Source: Azoarcus sp.
GTDB taxonomy: Bacteria > Pseudomonadota > Gammaproteobacteria > Burkholderiales > Rhodocyclaceae
Reading direction: 5' to 3'
Length of the DNA stretch: 48,230 bases
NCBI GenBank assembly: GCA_030656215.1
Contig: JAUSOD010000071.1
Span: forward strand, 1-48,230
Part shown: positions 15,579-25,477 of the stretch, in pieces
How the letters are laid out: every line of letters begins with the position of its first letter
Numbering within the stretch: the first letter of the stretch is position 1
Position numbers and translations under genes: made by a program
Notes under the pieces: generated by a model
What the model saw: only the letters and a program-made list of their open reading frames with translations
Databases searched by the model: none
Told to the model about the DNA's origin: nothing

Positions 15579-18500
15579 TCAGTTGGGTCTGATGTAGCCG
15601 GCGATCAGCCCGAGCAGTTCTTCTTCCTGATAGGGCTTGCCGAGATAATGGTTGGCGCCGATTTCCATCGCATAGCTGCGATGCTTGTCGGCCAGGCGTG
15701 AGGTGATCATGATCACCGGTACCTGCCGGGTGCGGAGGTCTGCACGGATATTGCGTACCAGATCGAACCCATCCATGCGCGGCATTTCGATATCGCTGAG
15801 GATGACATCAGGCACGGTCTCGATCAGTGCTTCAAGCGCATCGACCCCGTCCTTGGCGGTAATCACCCGATAACCCTCGCGTTCGAGCAAGCGGCCGATG
15901 ATCTTGCGCACGGTCAGCGAGTCGTCCACCACCATGACCGTCGGTACGTGTGCGGCGGCCGGAGCGGCCGGGGTATCTTGCGCTGCCCCGCCTTCACTGC
16001 CGGCAAGGCCGCGGCTGGCCAGCGCCACCGGGTTGAGAATCAGCACGATCTCGCCATCGCCAAGCACCGTGGCGCCCGACATGCCCACGATCCGGGTCAG
16101 CTGGGGTCCGGCGTTCTTGACGATGATTTCCTGGTTGCCACGCATCGCATCGACATGCAGCGCCAGCGTCTGCGCACCGGCGCGCAGCAGGAGCACCCAG
16201 TTGTAGCGCTGGACTTCGGGTTGGCTGTTACGGTCGCCGAGCAGGCGTGGGAGATAGCGGTAGGCGTAATGCTGGCCCTGCCAGTCAGTGCCGCCTTCAA
16301 TCCGCAGGCGCTCGAGCGGGTCGGCCTTGAGCTCCATGACCAGGGCCACCATGCTCGAAGGAATCGCGTAGTGTCGGCCGCCCGCGCGCACCAGCAAGGC
16401 CTGGGTTACGGCCAGGGTGAGCGGCAGGTAGATGCGGAAGACCGTCCCTGCCTCCAGCGTGCTGCTGACATCAATCCGCCCACCGACGGCAGCGGTTTCG
16501 GCCTTGACCACGTCCATCCCGACGCCGCGACCTGAGACGGCCGAGAGTTGGCCGGCGGTGGAGAAGCCAGGGACGAAAATCAGGTTGATCAGGCGGCTCT
16601 CGTCGGCTGGCTCGTCGGGCCCCAGCAGGCCGTTGGCGCGCGCTCGCGCAGCGATACGGTCGAAGTCGAGACCGGCACCGTCATCGGCTAGCTCGATCGC
16701 AATTTCGTTTCCTTCCTGGCGCACGGTCAGCGTGATCTGGCCGATCTCGGGTTTGTTCGCCGCACGCCGCACTTCAGGCGGCTCGATGCCGTGGGCAAGG
16801 GCGTTGCGCAGCAGGTGTTCGAGTGGCGCAACCATGTGCTCGAGCATGCTGCGGTCGACCTCGATGCGTCCGCCACGAAGGTCGAGGTTGGCGCGCTTGC
16901 CCAGCTCCTTCCCGCTCTTGCGCACGATACGATAGAGCCGGTCGGCCAGGCTGTCGAAGGGCACCATGCGTACCCGCATCAGTGCCTGCTGCAGTTCGCG
17001 CGACATGCGCGCCTGGCTGTGCAAGGCGAGATCGGCGCCATCGAGATTCTTGAGCAGGCTCTGCTGGACGGTGGTCACGTCGTTGACGCTCTCGGCCATC
17101 ATCCGGGTGAGCTCCTGCAGCCGGGTGTAGCGGTCCATCTCCAGCGGATCGAACTCGGCGTGGTGCGACTCGGCCTGTGCGATCCGCGACTGCATCTGCA
17201 CGTCGGCCTGGATTTCCACTTCGCGCAACTGGCTGCGCAGGCGGATGACGTTCTCGGTGAGGTCCAACATCGAGCGGCGCAGATTGCGCAGTTCGCCGTC
17301 GATGCGGGTGCGGGCGACACCGATTTCGCCAGCTTCATTGACGAAGCGATCGACGAGTTCAGCACGTACGCGCAGCGTGCCCGAACCGGTGGCGGCGTCC
17401 CCTTCTGCGCCAGCTGCATCGATGGTGACGGCAGTGCCCGAGGTCAGGCTGCCCTCGTGCGGAGAGGCTGCTCCTTCGGCAGGGACGGCAGCGGCCGGCA
17501 GCTCGCCGCCCGCGAGGGTGTCGATCAGCTGCTCGGTGAGGTCGAGGCCGACGACCAGATCTTCGATTTCGGCAGACAGGTCGTGTCCGCTGCCGGTAGC
17601 CAGTTCCAGGCGTGACTCCAGCTGGTGGACCTGCTCGCCGAGGGTCATGGCGCCGGCCATCCGTGCGCTGCCCTTCAGGGTGTGCAGCAGGCGGGCGACG
17701 CCCTTGGCGTGATCGGCGTCGTGTGGGTCCGCCTGCCAGTTGCGAAGTGTGGTGTGCAGGTCGCTCAGCAGCTCGCCGGCCTCTTCGAGGAAAATCGGCA
17801 GCAACTGATCGTCGATTTCATCGTGCACGCGCAACGCGGGCTGTTCTTCCGCGGCCTCTGTCGCAGCCGCGGGGACATGAACTGCCGGTGCGGGATGCTC
17901 CGCCGACTGGGCGGGTTCGCTCGCACGGCGCCCCACGTGCTCGAGTTGGGCAATGAGCTCTGGCGCGTCGAGCGGCATGCGCTGCACGACCACCTCGGCG
18001 AGCATGCCCTCAAGTGCGATTACCACGGTCCTGAACAGGTTCAGGTCGTCGGCTGACGGCGGCGCGCCCTGATCCCGCAGGCGCTGTTCGGCATGTTCGA
18101 GCGCGCGGGCCAGCATTTGCAGAGACGCAATGCGGGCGGTGCCCGAAATCCCGCCGAAGGTGTGAGCTGCACGAAGCGCGGTTTCCGGCGGCGGGAGCGT
18201 CGGGTTTGCCGCCAGGCGGCTGAAATCCTGCTGCAAGGTGGCAATGTGATGCTTTGCTTCGGCCAGATAGAGGTCGTAGAGCGGACGCGAGATCTCGGCA
18301 TCGCCGACACGGATAAAGTCGGTGCCTGAGGATTCTATGGCCCCGGCAAGCGCCGGAGCGTCCTCCACTTCGGGCACTTCCGTGGCTTCCGAAGTCTCCA
18401 GCGCCTCCTCGACTTCTACCGTCTCTTCAGCGTCGGGAAGTTCCAGCGCTTCGATGTCTTCAGCGAGCGCTGCCGTTTCGAAGTCGTTCAGAGCGGACTC

Positions 18501-21500
18501 ATCGCCGGTGTCGAGCGGCGATGCCGACGAAGGCGTTTCGTGCAGGATGCTCGCGTCGTGAGCGTCGGCGATGTTCTCTGTGGGCAGCGCTTCGGCGGGT
18601 TCATCGCGCGCCAGCTCGCTTGCCTCGAGCTCTTCGGTTTCCTCGGCCGCTTCCTCGATTGCGTCGACTTCGTCGATGCTTGCTTCCATCCCTTCGATCG
18701 CAGCCTCGATCGCTTCTATCGTTTCGTCGGCCGCGATTTCTTGATCGACAAGCTCGAAGGTCTCCTCGACCGGCAGCCAGGCGTCGTCGAGTGCGGTTAT
18801 GTTGAGCAGTTCGGGCGCCTGTTCGGTATCGACAGGGGCTGCCGGCGGGGGCGCGAACGCTTCATACGACTCGTCATCGGATAGGTCGAGGTCGATGGGG
18901 CCAAGCAGCGGTTCGAGATCAATGGTCTCGCTTTCGGCTTGTGCATCGGGCTCGACAGCGATGCGTGGCTCCGCGGTTTCCTGCGTGATCCCGTGCCGGG
19001 GGGCTGTTGCGCCGACGTCGGTTGCTTCTGTGTCGGTGAGCTCGAACGACAAGTCTCCGCCAAAGATCGGGAATTCCTCGAGCGAGGTTTCCTCCGGCAG
19101 GAAGGTCGAGGCTTCGGCTTCGGTCATGAAGGGCAGGACCTCGCCACTTTCGGACAAAGCGAGGTCAGGGAACTCGAGCGTGGTCTCGATGAAGTCAGTT
19201 TCTGCAATGGCGACAACACTGGCGCTTCCGGATGCCGCTTCGGGCACGTCTGCCCGGGTTCCAACGGCGGATTCCCGAGCGGGGCTGTCACTGTCACACA
19301 GACGGCTGGCTTCGGCGAGGAGGTCAGTGACATCGCGCTGGTGCGAGCCGCCGGATTCAAGCTGCACCACCCATGCGGAGAAGTGTTGATGCGCTTCGTC
19401 GATCAGGTGGTGCAGGGCCGACGTCGGTGCCCACTCCAGCTGTAACCAGCGGTTCAGGGTCTGTTCAAGACCCCATGCCGCTTCGCCCAGGTCGCGCAGG
19501 CCGACCATGCGACCGCTGCCCTTGAGGGTGTGGAAGCCGCGGCGGATGGCGGTCAGATAGTCGACGTTCGCCGGGTCTGTGCGTGACAGCTCGACCTGCT
19601 CGCCGATGGTGGCAAGAACCTCGTGTGCCTCCTCGATAAAGATGCACAGCAGCTCGGCGTCGATTTCCTCGTCGCTGGCTTCAATCAGGCGGCGGGTCTC
19701 TGCGCCCACCTCGGGCATGGCGGTGACGGTGGGGGCTGCGATGTCGTCCTCGGACGCTGCGAGCGCAAGGTCGTCCGCGTGGATCGCTCCGGAGTCCGTG
19801 ACGGGCTCGGTCTCGTGTGCAGGAGGCTCGTCGGGGGGCGCCGCTGCGGTGAAGTCCGGTATGCCGGGCGCGGTTTGCTCCGTGGGCATGTCGCCCAACA
19901 TCGTGTCTGCTGCTTCGAGGGCAGGCTCCGACTCATCGGTCCGTGCCTGTGCATCCGGATTCAGAAGCTGTTGCAGGCTGGTCCTGCCATGTTGCAGGGA
20001 CTGGATGAAAAAGCCGAGCGCCGAGAGGCGACTCGCCAGTGCTTCGAGTTCAGTCTGCTCTGCCGGGGTGTCCTGCGCGGCAAAGCGTGCAATCGCTTCG
20101 CCTACTTCGTGGATCAGGCTGATGGCGTCTGCTTCGCCAAGCAGCGAAAGGGCGCCTTCGATCTGACGTAGCGGGGTCGATAGCTGCGCCAGCGGGGCGC
20201 GCTTGAGCTGATCGCGGAAAAAATCATCCAGGGTTTGCTCGACATTCGCCAGGCTGGTGAGGATCTCTCGCGATAGCTGCGCGAGTGCATCCCTCTCCTG
20301 GGCCCGGCGCGCGGTCTCGAGCCCGGGAGAATTTTCGGCGGCGGCCAGACGCTCGCCACGGGCGAGTGCTTCAAGGCGGGAGAGGGTGTCGTCCACCTGG
20401 GCCGAGAAGCTGGCGTCGGGCACGCTGCGATCGAGCGCGGCCTCGGTGAGCAGCAGGGCGGTTGCGAGCTCGATCGAGATCGAGTCGGAAAAGTGCAGCG
20501 GGTCCTTGCGCAACCACTGGGTAAACTGCTGGATGCCGCGGATCAGACGGTCGACGGAGGGGCGCCCGAGGCGGCTGACCGGTGCGGCGAAATGATCCAG
20601 CTGGCTTTCGAAGCGGGGCAATGCAATGGCTGCGCCAGTGCTGAACGCGTCCCACTGTTCCTTGATGCTCGCCAGACGGGAGCGCAGGTCCTGCAGCAGC
20701 GGCGCCAGCGGGACATCGCTGACGCGAGCGCCGGGCTCCGGTAGTAGCGCATCCAGCTGCCACGTCTTGCGCACTGCGTGCTGTGTTTCGGTGGTCGCCG
20801 GTGCGTGCGCAACCTGATAAAGCATTTCGCGCATCAGCCGTTCGGGGGCGGAGGAAGGCGCTTCGCTTGTCCGCCGCAACTGAGCGTCTATTCTCGACAG
20901 CAGGCCCTTGGCATCGGCGCGCTTGTCCGAGGATGTTTGTGCGAGGGTGTCGACAAACGCCTGCGTTACCCACCACATGGCTCGCGACGGAGGACTTTCT
21001 TCCAGCGACTCGAGTTCGACCAGCGCCGCGTGCATGGTATCCGGGCCGGCCTTGCCTGCGGGCTGCTTCAGCCAGTCGAGCAGCCCGCGCTGGAAGCGCG
21101 TGCGCAGGGCGCGGATCCGCTCCTGGCGCAGATCGGCAGGCAGGGCGAGTGCTTCGGACTGACGTCGCGGCACGCGTACGCCCATGTCCGGAAAAAATAG
21201 ATCGGCTGCAGAAGGGGCGTCGTGGCCACGCGCGACCACCACCTCATGGTAGATGGGCTGCAGACGCAGAGGCTGGTCGGGAGTGCCGTGGGCGAGCTCC
21301 TCGAGATAATTGCCGATGGTGGCAAGCGCGCGCTTGCCAAGCTCGATGCCGGCCTCGTCGACGGGGATTTCGCCACGCGTCATCGCACCGAAAAGCTGAT
21401 CGACCACGGTTGCGAACTGGGTGAGTCCGTCGAGGCCGACGATGGACAGCGCGCCGCGGACCTGATGCAGATGGGTCTGAGCGAACTGGACCCTGGCCGG

Positions 21501-21617
21501 GGAGTCGCTTGCCCGGATGGCCTGGTCCAGACTCTCCGCTGCGCGGGTGAGCGCAAGCTCGATTTCGCTCTTGACCCAGGTCAGCGGTCCGAGGTCCAGT
21601 TCCTTGGCGTGCGTCAT
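15579..21617 (-). CDS. chpA: ChpA/PilL hybrid chemosensory kinase
   Basis: 2012 residues from the ATG at 21617. The CheA-type kinase of the Pil-Chp system that controls type IV pilus function. Order: an N-terminal helical Hpt-like domain (LHQVRG, His51), a degenerate Hpt near 480 (LRQIEG, no His), Hpt domains with FHTLKG (His696), AHTFGG (His1152) and LHTLKG (His1312), dimerisation at about 1415-1560, ATPase with the N box LLRNALAHG (from 1602), G1 DDGAGLD (1645) and G2 GRGVGMD (1696), CheW-like at about 1735-1870, and receiver VDDS (Asp1898/1899), SDIEMPR (Asp1942), Lys1994. Residues about 800-1100 are an acidic linker rich in Glu and Ala. P. aeruginosa ChpA is longer. Confidence 0.95.
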   Translation of the reverse strand: MTHAKELDLGPLTWVKSEIELALTRAAESLDQAIRASDSPARVQFAQTHLHQVRGALSIVGLDGLTQFATVVDQLFGAMTRGEIPVDEAGIELGKRALATIGNYLEELAHGTPDQPLRLQPIYHEVVVARGHDAPSAADLFFPDMGVRVPRRQSEALALPADLRQERIRALRTRFQRGLLDWLKQPAGKAGPDTMHAALVELESLEESPPSRAMWWVTQAFVDTLAQTSSDKRADAKGLLSRIDAQLRRTSEAPSSAPERLMREMLYQVAHAPATTETQHAVRKTWQLDALLPEPGARVSDVPLAPLLQDLRSRLASIKEQWDAFSTGAAIALPRFESQLDHFAAPVSRLGRPSVDRLIRGIQQFTQWLRKDPLHFSDSISIELATALLLTEAALDRSVPDASFSAQVDDTLSRLEALARGERLAAAENSPGLETARRAQERDALAQLSREILTSLANVEQTLDDFFRDQLKRAPLAQLSTPLRQIEGALSLLGEADAISLIHEVGEAIARFAAQDTPAEQTELEALASRLSALGFFIQSLQHGRTSLQQLLNPDAQARTDESEPALEAADTMLGDMPTEQTAPGIPDFTAAAPPDEPPAHETEPVTDSGAIHADDLALAASEDDIAAPTVTAMPEVGAETRRLIEASDEEIDAELLCIFIEEAHEVLATIGEQVELSRTDPANVDYLTAIRRGFHTLKGSGRMVGLRDLGEAAWGLEQTLNRWLQLEWAPTSALHHLIDEAHQHFSAWVVQLESGGSHQRDVTDLLAEASRLCDSDSPARESAVGTRADVPEAASGSASVVAIAETDFIETTLEFPDLALSESGEVLPFMTEAEASTFLPEETSLEEFPIFGGDLSFELTDTEATDVGATAPRHGITQETAEPRIAVEPDAQAESETIDLEPLLGPIDLDLSDDESYEAFAPPPAAPVDTEQAPELLNITALDDAWLPVEETFELVDQEIAADETIEAIEAAIEGMEASIDEVDAIEEAAEETEELEASELARDEPAEALPTENIADAHDASILHETPSSASPLDTGDESALNDFETAALAEDIEALELPDAEETVEVEEALETSEATEVPEVEDAPALAGAIESSGTDFIRVGDAEISRPLYDLYLAEAKHHIATLQQDFSRLAANPTLPPPETALRAAHTFGGISGTARIASLQMLARALEHAEQRLRDQGAPPSADDLNLFRTVVIALEGMLAEVVVQRMPLDAPELIAQLEHVGRRASEPAQSAEHPAPAVHVPAAATEAAEEQPALRVHDEIDDQLLPIFLEEAGELLSDLHTTLRNWQADPHDADHAKGVARLLHTLKGSARMAGAMTLGEQVHQLESRLELATGSGHDLSAEIEDLVVGLDLTEQLIDTLAGGELPAAAVPAEGAASPHEGSLTSGTAVTIDAAGAEGDAATGSGTLRVRAELVDRFVNEAGEIGVARTRIDGELRNLRRSMLDLTENVIRLRSQLREVEIQADVQMQSRIAQAESHHAEFDPLEMDRYTRLQELTRMMAESVNDVTTVQQSLLKNLDGADLALHSQARMSRELQQALMRVRMVPFDSLADRLYRIVRKSGKELGKRANLDLRGGRIEVDRSMLEHMVAPLEHLLRNALAHGIEPPEVRRAANKPEIGQITLTVRQEGNEIAIELADDGAGLDFDRIAARARANGLLGPDEPADESRLINLIFVPGFSTAGQLSAVSGRGVGMDVVKAETAAVGGRIDVSSTLEAGTVFRIYLPLTLAVTQALLVRAGGRHYAIPSSMVALVMELKADPLERLRIEGGTDWQGQHYAYRYLPRLLGDRNSQPEVQRYNWVLLLRAGAQTLALHVDAMRGNQEIIVKNAGPQLTRIVGMSGATVLGDGEIVLILNPVALASRGLAGSEGGAAQDTPAAPAAAHVPTVMVVDDSLTVRKIIGRLLEREGYRVITAKDGVDALEALIETVPDVILSDIEMPRMDGFDLVRNIRADLRTRQVPVIMITSRLADKHRSYAMEIGANHYLGKPYQEEELLGLIAGYIRPN

Positions 21618-21633
21618 GGATGGGTTCTCGTGC

Positions 21634-23757
21634 TTAGACCTTGAAGCCGGAGACCGAGCCCTTGAGCTCGACGGCCAGGTCGGCAAGCTGCCCGATCGAG
21701 ACCGCTGTCTGCTTGGTGCCGCGAGTGGTCTGTTCGGTAATCGCGAGAATGTCCTTCATCGTGTCCGCAACCCGTCCGGCGGTGGCAGCCTGGTCGTGGG
21801 TGTCGGTGGAAATCTGCTCGATCCGCTGCGCGGCATCCATCGAGACCTGCCCGATCTCGGCCAGTGCCTGGCCGGCCGCGTCGGAAAGCTGAGCGCCCTC
21901 GACCACGTCTCGGGTGGCGTTTTCCATGGCTCCGACGGCATCCTGGGTGTCGGTCTGAATCGTTTTCACGATTGCCGAGATCTGCTTGGTGGCTTCCGCT
22001 GAACGTTCCGCGAGGCGCTGCACTTCTTCCGCAACCACGGTGAAGCCGCGTCCGGCTTCACCGGCTGACGCCGCCTGGATTGCCGCATTGAGCGCCAGCA
22101 CGTTGGTCTGCTCGGTAATGTCGGAGATGAGTTCTACGATCTCGCCGATCTCCTGGGAAGACTCGCCGAGGCGTTTGATCCGCTTGGAAGTTTCCTGGAT
22201 CTTGTCGCGGATCGAGTTCATGCCGCGGATGGTGTTCTCCACCGCGTCGGCACCTTTGCGTGCGGAATCGAGCGAGCGGCGGGCAACCTGGGCGGACTGC
22301 AGCGCGCGCTCGGACGATTCGGTCATCGATTGCGCCATGCGCTGTACGGTTGCGCCTGCTTCCTCGATTTCGCGCGACTGGCGCTCGGTGGCGTCGAGCA
22401 GCTCGTTGGAGGTCTTCTGCGCGGCCTGGGTCGCTGCGGTAACCCGACTGGCTGCGTCGTTGATCCGGCGCACCAGCACCGAGAGCTCCTCGATGGTGTA
22501 GTTGACCGAGTCGGCAATGGCGCCGGTGATGTCCTCGGATACTGTCGCGCGGATGGTCAGATCGCCGTCAGCGAGGTCGCCCATTTCGTTCATGAGGCGC
22601 AGGATCGCCTGCTGGGTCATGTTACGGTCGTCCTCGGCACTCTGGCGCTGGCGGTCGGCGTCGGCGCGTCGTTGCGACAGATCGCCGTTGTAGATCTTCG
22701 CCATCATCCCGAGCGCGGCCAGCGCGGCCAGCGCACTGAGTGCAATCAGGGCCGAGATCGGGCTGAAGCCCCGGACTTTGCTGTTGAATGCCTCACTGAG
22801 TTCGCCGGCGCGGGCGAGCAGCATGGACGAGTCGGTAAACAGCCGGCTACCGGCCTGTTTGGCCTGAACCAGCAGCTGGATGTTGCCCAGGATGTTGGAA
22901 ACCGCTTCCTGCGTGGTCTTTGAGCTCTCGACCAGGCGCCTGACCCGGTTGCGGACTTCGGTGTCGCCACCCATCTGCTCCATTGCGGCAAGTTGCTCGC
23001 GGAAGGTGTTGGTGTCCTTGCCCAGCAGGAAGGCGATTTCCGGGTCGATCGCATCGGCGACGCGCAGTGCATTGACGTTCTTGGCGATGCGTTGGGTCAG
23101 CATCACGGCCCGGTTGGCGGTGGCGATATCGCTTGCTGCGGCGCCGGACTGCAGCTTGAGCGCAGCGACCTGCTCGGTGAGATCGAGCAGGTCGGCATTG
23201 CCGCTGTTGATGGCGTCGGCCGACGTGTTGAGCGTGATCAGGGTGGCTTCCTGGGTGACGAGCTGCCCGACATCCTTCTCCATCTTGCGCCAGCTCTCGG
23301 TGACCGATTCGAGCTGGGGTCGGGCGCCGGACGGGGCGGCCGGAAGCGCGCTGCCGTCGAGTTCCCCTCCCTGGTCGAGGGCCTGGGCGAGCGCAGCGAA
23401 ACGATCGCTGGCCCTTCTGAGTTCGGCAAAGGCCGCGGCGTTGCCCTGCAGCGCAAGTTGCGCAGATTTGGCAATCTGCTGCGACAGGGTCTGCATTTCG
23501 CCGGCGGCAGCAACCTGGCGGGTGGCGTTACCGGTTTGCTGATTCTGATAGATCACCAGACCGATGGTGGCCAGTACCATCACCCCGAAAACGATACCGA
23601 GGCTGCGCACTCTTTCAGTGACCGGGCGTTCGTTTCCGGGAACGTCGGGCCTCACCTGCGCCGTTTGCGTGGCGCCGCGATCTTCCATGATGGTCGTGTC
23701 GGAGGCGGAATTGCTTTCCGCAGCCTTGTCCTTCCCTAAGGAGAGCTTGAATGCCAT
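21634..23757 (-). CDS. pilJ: PilJ methyl-accepting chemotaxis protein
   Basis: 707 residues from the ATG at 23757, against 682 in P. aeruginosa. The inner-membrane receptor of the Pil-Chp system. Seen: a short cytoplasmic start, a first membrane helix ([19 protein letters not shown]), a periplasmic PilJ-type helical region with two PilJ repeats, a second helix ([21 protein letters not shown]), a HAMP-like linker, and the signalling tip with [17 protein letters not shown] and [20 protein letters not shown]. The gap to chpA is 16 bases. No cheR or cheB homologue is seen in the window, so adaptation enzymes must be elsewhere or absent. Confidence 0.95.
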   Translation of the reverse strand: MAFKLSLGKDKAAESNSASDTTIMEDRGATQTAQVRPDVPGNERPVTERVRSLGIVFGVMVLATIGLVIYQNQQTGNATRQVAAAGEMQTLSQQIAKSAQLALQGNAAAFAELRRASDRFAALAQALDQGGELDGSALPAAPSGARPQLESVTESWRKMEKDVGQLVTQEATLITLNTSADAINSGNADLLDLTEQVAALKLQSGAAASDIATANRAVMLTQRIAKNVNALRVADAIDPEIAFLLGKDTNTFREQLAAMEQMGGDTEVRNRVRRLVESSKTTQEAVSNILGNIQLLVQAKQAGSRLFTDSSMLLARAGELSEAFNSKVRGFSPISALIALSALAALAALGMMAKIYNGDLSQRRADADRQRQSAEDDRNMTQQAILRLMNEMGDLADGDLTIRATVSEDITGAIADSVNYTIEELSVLVRRINDAASRVTAATQAAQKTSNELLDATERQSREIEEAGATVQRMAQSMTESSERALQSAQVARRSLDSARKGADAVENTIRGMNSIRDKIQETSKRIKRLGESSQEIGEIVELISDITEQTNVLALNAAIQAASAGEAGRGFTVVAEEVQRLAERSAEATKQISAIVKTIQTDTQDAVGAMENATRDVVEGAQLSDAAGQALAEIGQVSMDAAQRIEQISTDTHDQAATAGRVADTMKDILAITEQTTRGTKQTAVSIGQLADLAVELKGSVSGFKV

Positions 23758-23782
23758 GTGCCGTGCTCCGCCGCTATCTGAA

Positions 23783-24328
23783 TTAAGAAGTCTGGTGTGA
23801 AGGGGTGCCGTGCGAGTAGTCCGCACCGGCGTCGAGAAATGCGCTGTTTGCGAGCAACTTCGGGACATCCAGCTTGAGCCAGGGACGGTCCTGCATGTCC
23901 CGCATTCGCTGGCCGACCCACGGACGCGGATCCGGGGGGCCGTGATCCGCCTCGAAGTCCTCTTCACTGCGCAACCCAAGTACACGCGATACCAGCAAGG
24001 CGCTATGGACCCCATGCCGGGCGCCGATCAGGAGTAGTCGGGCCGGCCCCGAAGGGACGATCGGGAGGCCATCATGCAGGCCGGAAAAGTCGATGATTCC
24101 GTACAGGGTGCCCCGGACATTGGCGAGGCCGCGATACCAGGCACGCGTGAGTGGCACCGTTGCGAGTGGGGGGGGAACGAGAATCTCGCCGGTTTCGGCG
24201 AGTTGGAGCAACCAGTTCTCGTCGCCAGCCTGTACGCCAAGTAGCCCCCGGCGTTCGCCGGTCTGTGCCTCGGCGAGGCGGTGCGCGAGGTTCTCCTGGA
24301 ACTCGCGCAGACTGATTCGTCTGGACAT
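23783..24328 (-). CDS. pilI: PilI, CheW-like adaptor
   Basis: 181 residues. A CheW-domain protein that couples the receptor PilJ to ChpA. Seen: [18 protein letters not shown], then [39 protein letters not shown], a PilI signature, and [15 protein letters not shown]. The start overlaps nothing; the pilH stop lies 4 bases upstream and pilJ starts 25 bases downstream, indicating one transcript. A longer open frame upstream is antisense to nothing but overlaps pilH, so it is rejected. Confidence 0.92.
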   Translation of the reverse strand: MSRRISLREFQENLAHRLAEAQTGERRGLLGVQAGDENWLLQLAETGEILVPPPLATVPLTRAWYRGLANVRGTLYGIIDFSGLHDGLPIVPSGPARLLLIGARHGVHSALLVSRVLGLRSEEDFEADHGPPDPRPWVGQRMRDMQDRPWLKLDVPKLLANSAFLDAGADYSHGTPSHQTS

Positions 24329-24332
24329 GTTC

Positions 24333-24701
24333 TCAGCCGATGCGCTTGATGCGCGCGATGAGGGCGTCGTGGTCCACCGGTTTGACCATGTAGTCGAAGG
24401 CACCCTGGCGCATGCCCCAGATCTTGTCCGTCTCCAGTCCCTTGCTCGTGCACATGATGATGGGGATGCTGCGCGTCTGTTCGTCGCGGGAGATGGTTCG
24501 GGTGGCCTGGTAGCCATTCATGCCGGGCATGACCACATCCATCAGGATCAGGTCGGGAAGCTCGGTGCGGCTCTTGCTGATGGCTTCTTCACCGCTTTCT
24601 GCGGTCACGACCTGGTAGCCGTTTCGGACAAGAACTTCGGAAAGCGCGAGGCGCTCGGTGGGAGAGTCATCGACTACGAGTATCTTCTTGATCGGCATCA
24701 T
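24333..24701 (-). CDS. pilH: PilH, twitching motility response regulator
   Basis: 122 residues from the first of two adjacent ATGs (24701 or 24698). A single receiver domain. Seen: KKILVVDDSPTERLAL with the acidic pair, LILMDVVMPGMNGYQ with the phospho-acceptor Asp, IIMCTSK with the conserved Thr/Ser position, and YMVKPVD with the Lys. In P. aeruginosa PilH acts as a phosphate sink and is linked to pilus retraction. It lies between pilG and pilI with short spacings of 22 and 4 bases. Confidence 0.94.
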   Translation of the reverse strand: MMPIKKILVVDDSPTERLALSEVLVRNGYQVVTAESGEEAISKSRTELPDLILMDVVMPGMNGYQATRTISRDEQTRSIPIIMCTSKGLETDKIWGMRQGAFDYMVKPVDHDALIARIKRIG

Positions 24702-24723
24702 CGGAGAGTTTCTATCGAGAGAT

Positions 24724-25110
24724 TCAGCGGAGGCGATCACCGGCGTGTGCAGCTACCGCCTTGATCAGACTGTCTTTGGTGAAGGGCTTGGTCAGGTATT
24801 CGTCGGAGCCGACCATGCGGCCCCGCGCCCGATCGAACAGGCCGTCCTTGGACGAAAGCATGATGACCGGCGTCGATGACAGGCGCGAATTCTTCTTGAT
24901 TAACGCGCAGGTCTGGTAGCCGTCGAGACGCGGCATCATGATATCGACGAAAATGACGTCAGGATGATGGTCAGTGATCTTGGACAGTGCGTCGAAGCCA
25001 TCTTCGGCCAGCAGAACCTGGCAGCCCGCCTGGCTGAGAAAGATCTCGGCGCTGCGACGAATGGTGTTGCTGTCGTCGATCACCATTACCTTCAGTCCGG
25101 TCAGATCCAT
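24724..25110 (-). CDS. pilG: PilG, twitching motility response regulator
   Basis: 128 residues. A single receiver domain. Seen: LKVMVIDDSNTIRRSAEIFL, VIFVDIMMPRLDGYQTCALI with the phospho-acceptor Asp, VIMLSSKDGLFDRARGRM, a PilG signature, and YLTKPFTK. PilG is the ChpA output regulator that promotes pilus extension and, in Pseudomonas, cAMP synthesis. It is the first gene of pilG-pilH-pilI-pilJ-chpA. The start codon is followed by the family's normal N-terminus. Confidence 0.95.
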   Translation of the reverse strand: MDLTGLKVMVIDDSNTIRRSAEIFLSQAGCQVLLAEDGFDALSKITDHHPDVIFVDIMMPRLDGYQTCALIKKNSRLSSTPVIMLSSKDGLFDRARGRMVGSDEYLTKPFTKDSLIKAVAAHAGDRLR

Positions 25111-25212
25111 GCAATGAGTCCTCGGTGACGCAGGCCGTGACGAACAAGGCCGCGCTCAGAAATCGGTTGGCGGCAAGCATACTCCAAAAGGCGTGATCAG
25201 GCACTCCGCTTG

Positions 25213-25392
25213 TCATATCTCGATGAGCTCGAAGTCTTCCTTGCGCGCCTGGCATTCGGGGCAGGTCCAGTTCGGCGGAATATCCTCCCATCGCGTACCC
25301 GGTGCGATGCCTTCTTCCGGCAGGCCGGCAGCCTCGTCATAGATGAATCCGCAGATGAGGCACATGTAGGTCTTGAAGGGTGTCGCGGTCAT
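25213..25392 (-). CDS. rubA: Rubredoxin
   Basis: 59 residues from the ATG at 25392. A one-iron electron carrier. Seen: CLIC (Cys11 and Cys14) and CPEC (Cys44 and Cys47), the four iron ligands, with GTRWEDIPPNWTCP between them. A longer frame would add 18 residues unlike rubredoxin. It lies about 100 bases upstream of pilG on the same strand, an arrangement common in betaproteobacteria; its redox partner is not visible. Its start region overlaps the divergent regulatory region of thiD. Confidence 0.93.
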   Translation of the reverse strand: MTATPFKTYMCLICGFIYDEAAGLPEEGIAPGTRWEDIPPNWTCPECQARKEDFELIEI

Positions 25393-25477
25393 GGCGATGG
25401 CGGGGGTAAATGGCAGTAAAATGCACTCGATCTTACCGTATTTCATTCAACGCGCCACGTCAGACGCAGAGCCCATC

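Noticed and set aside
25393-25477. TPP riboswitch ahead of thiD
   Set aside because: No THI-box motifs (CTGAGA, ACCTGATCTGG-like) are present in the short gap between rubredoxin and thiD.
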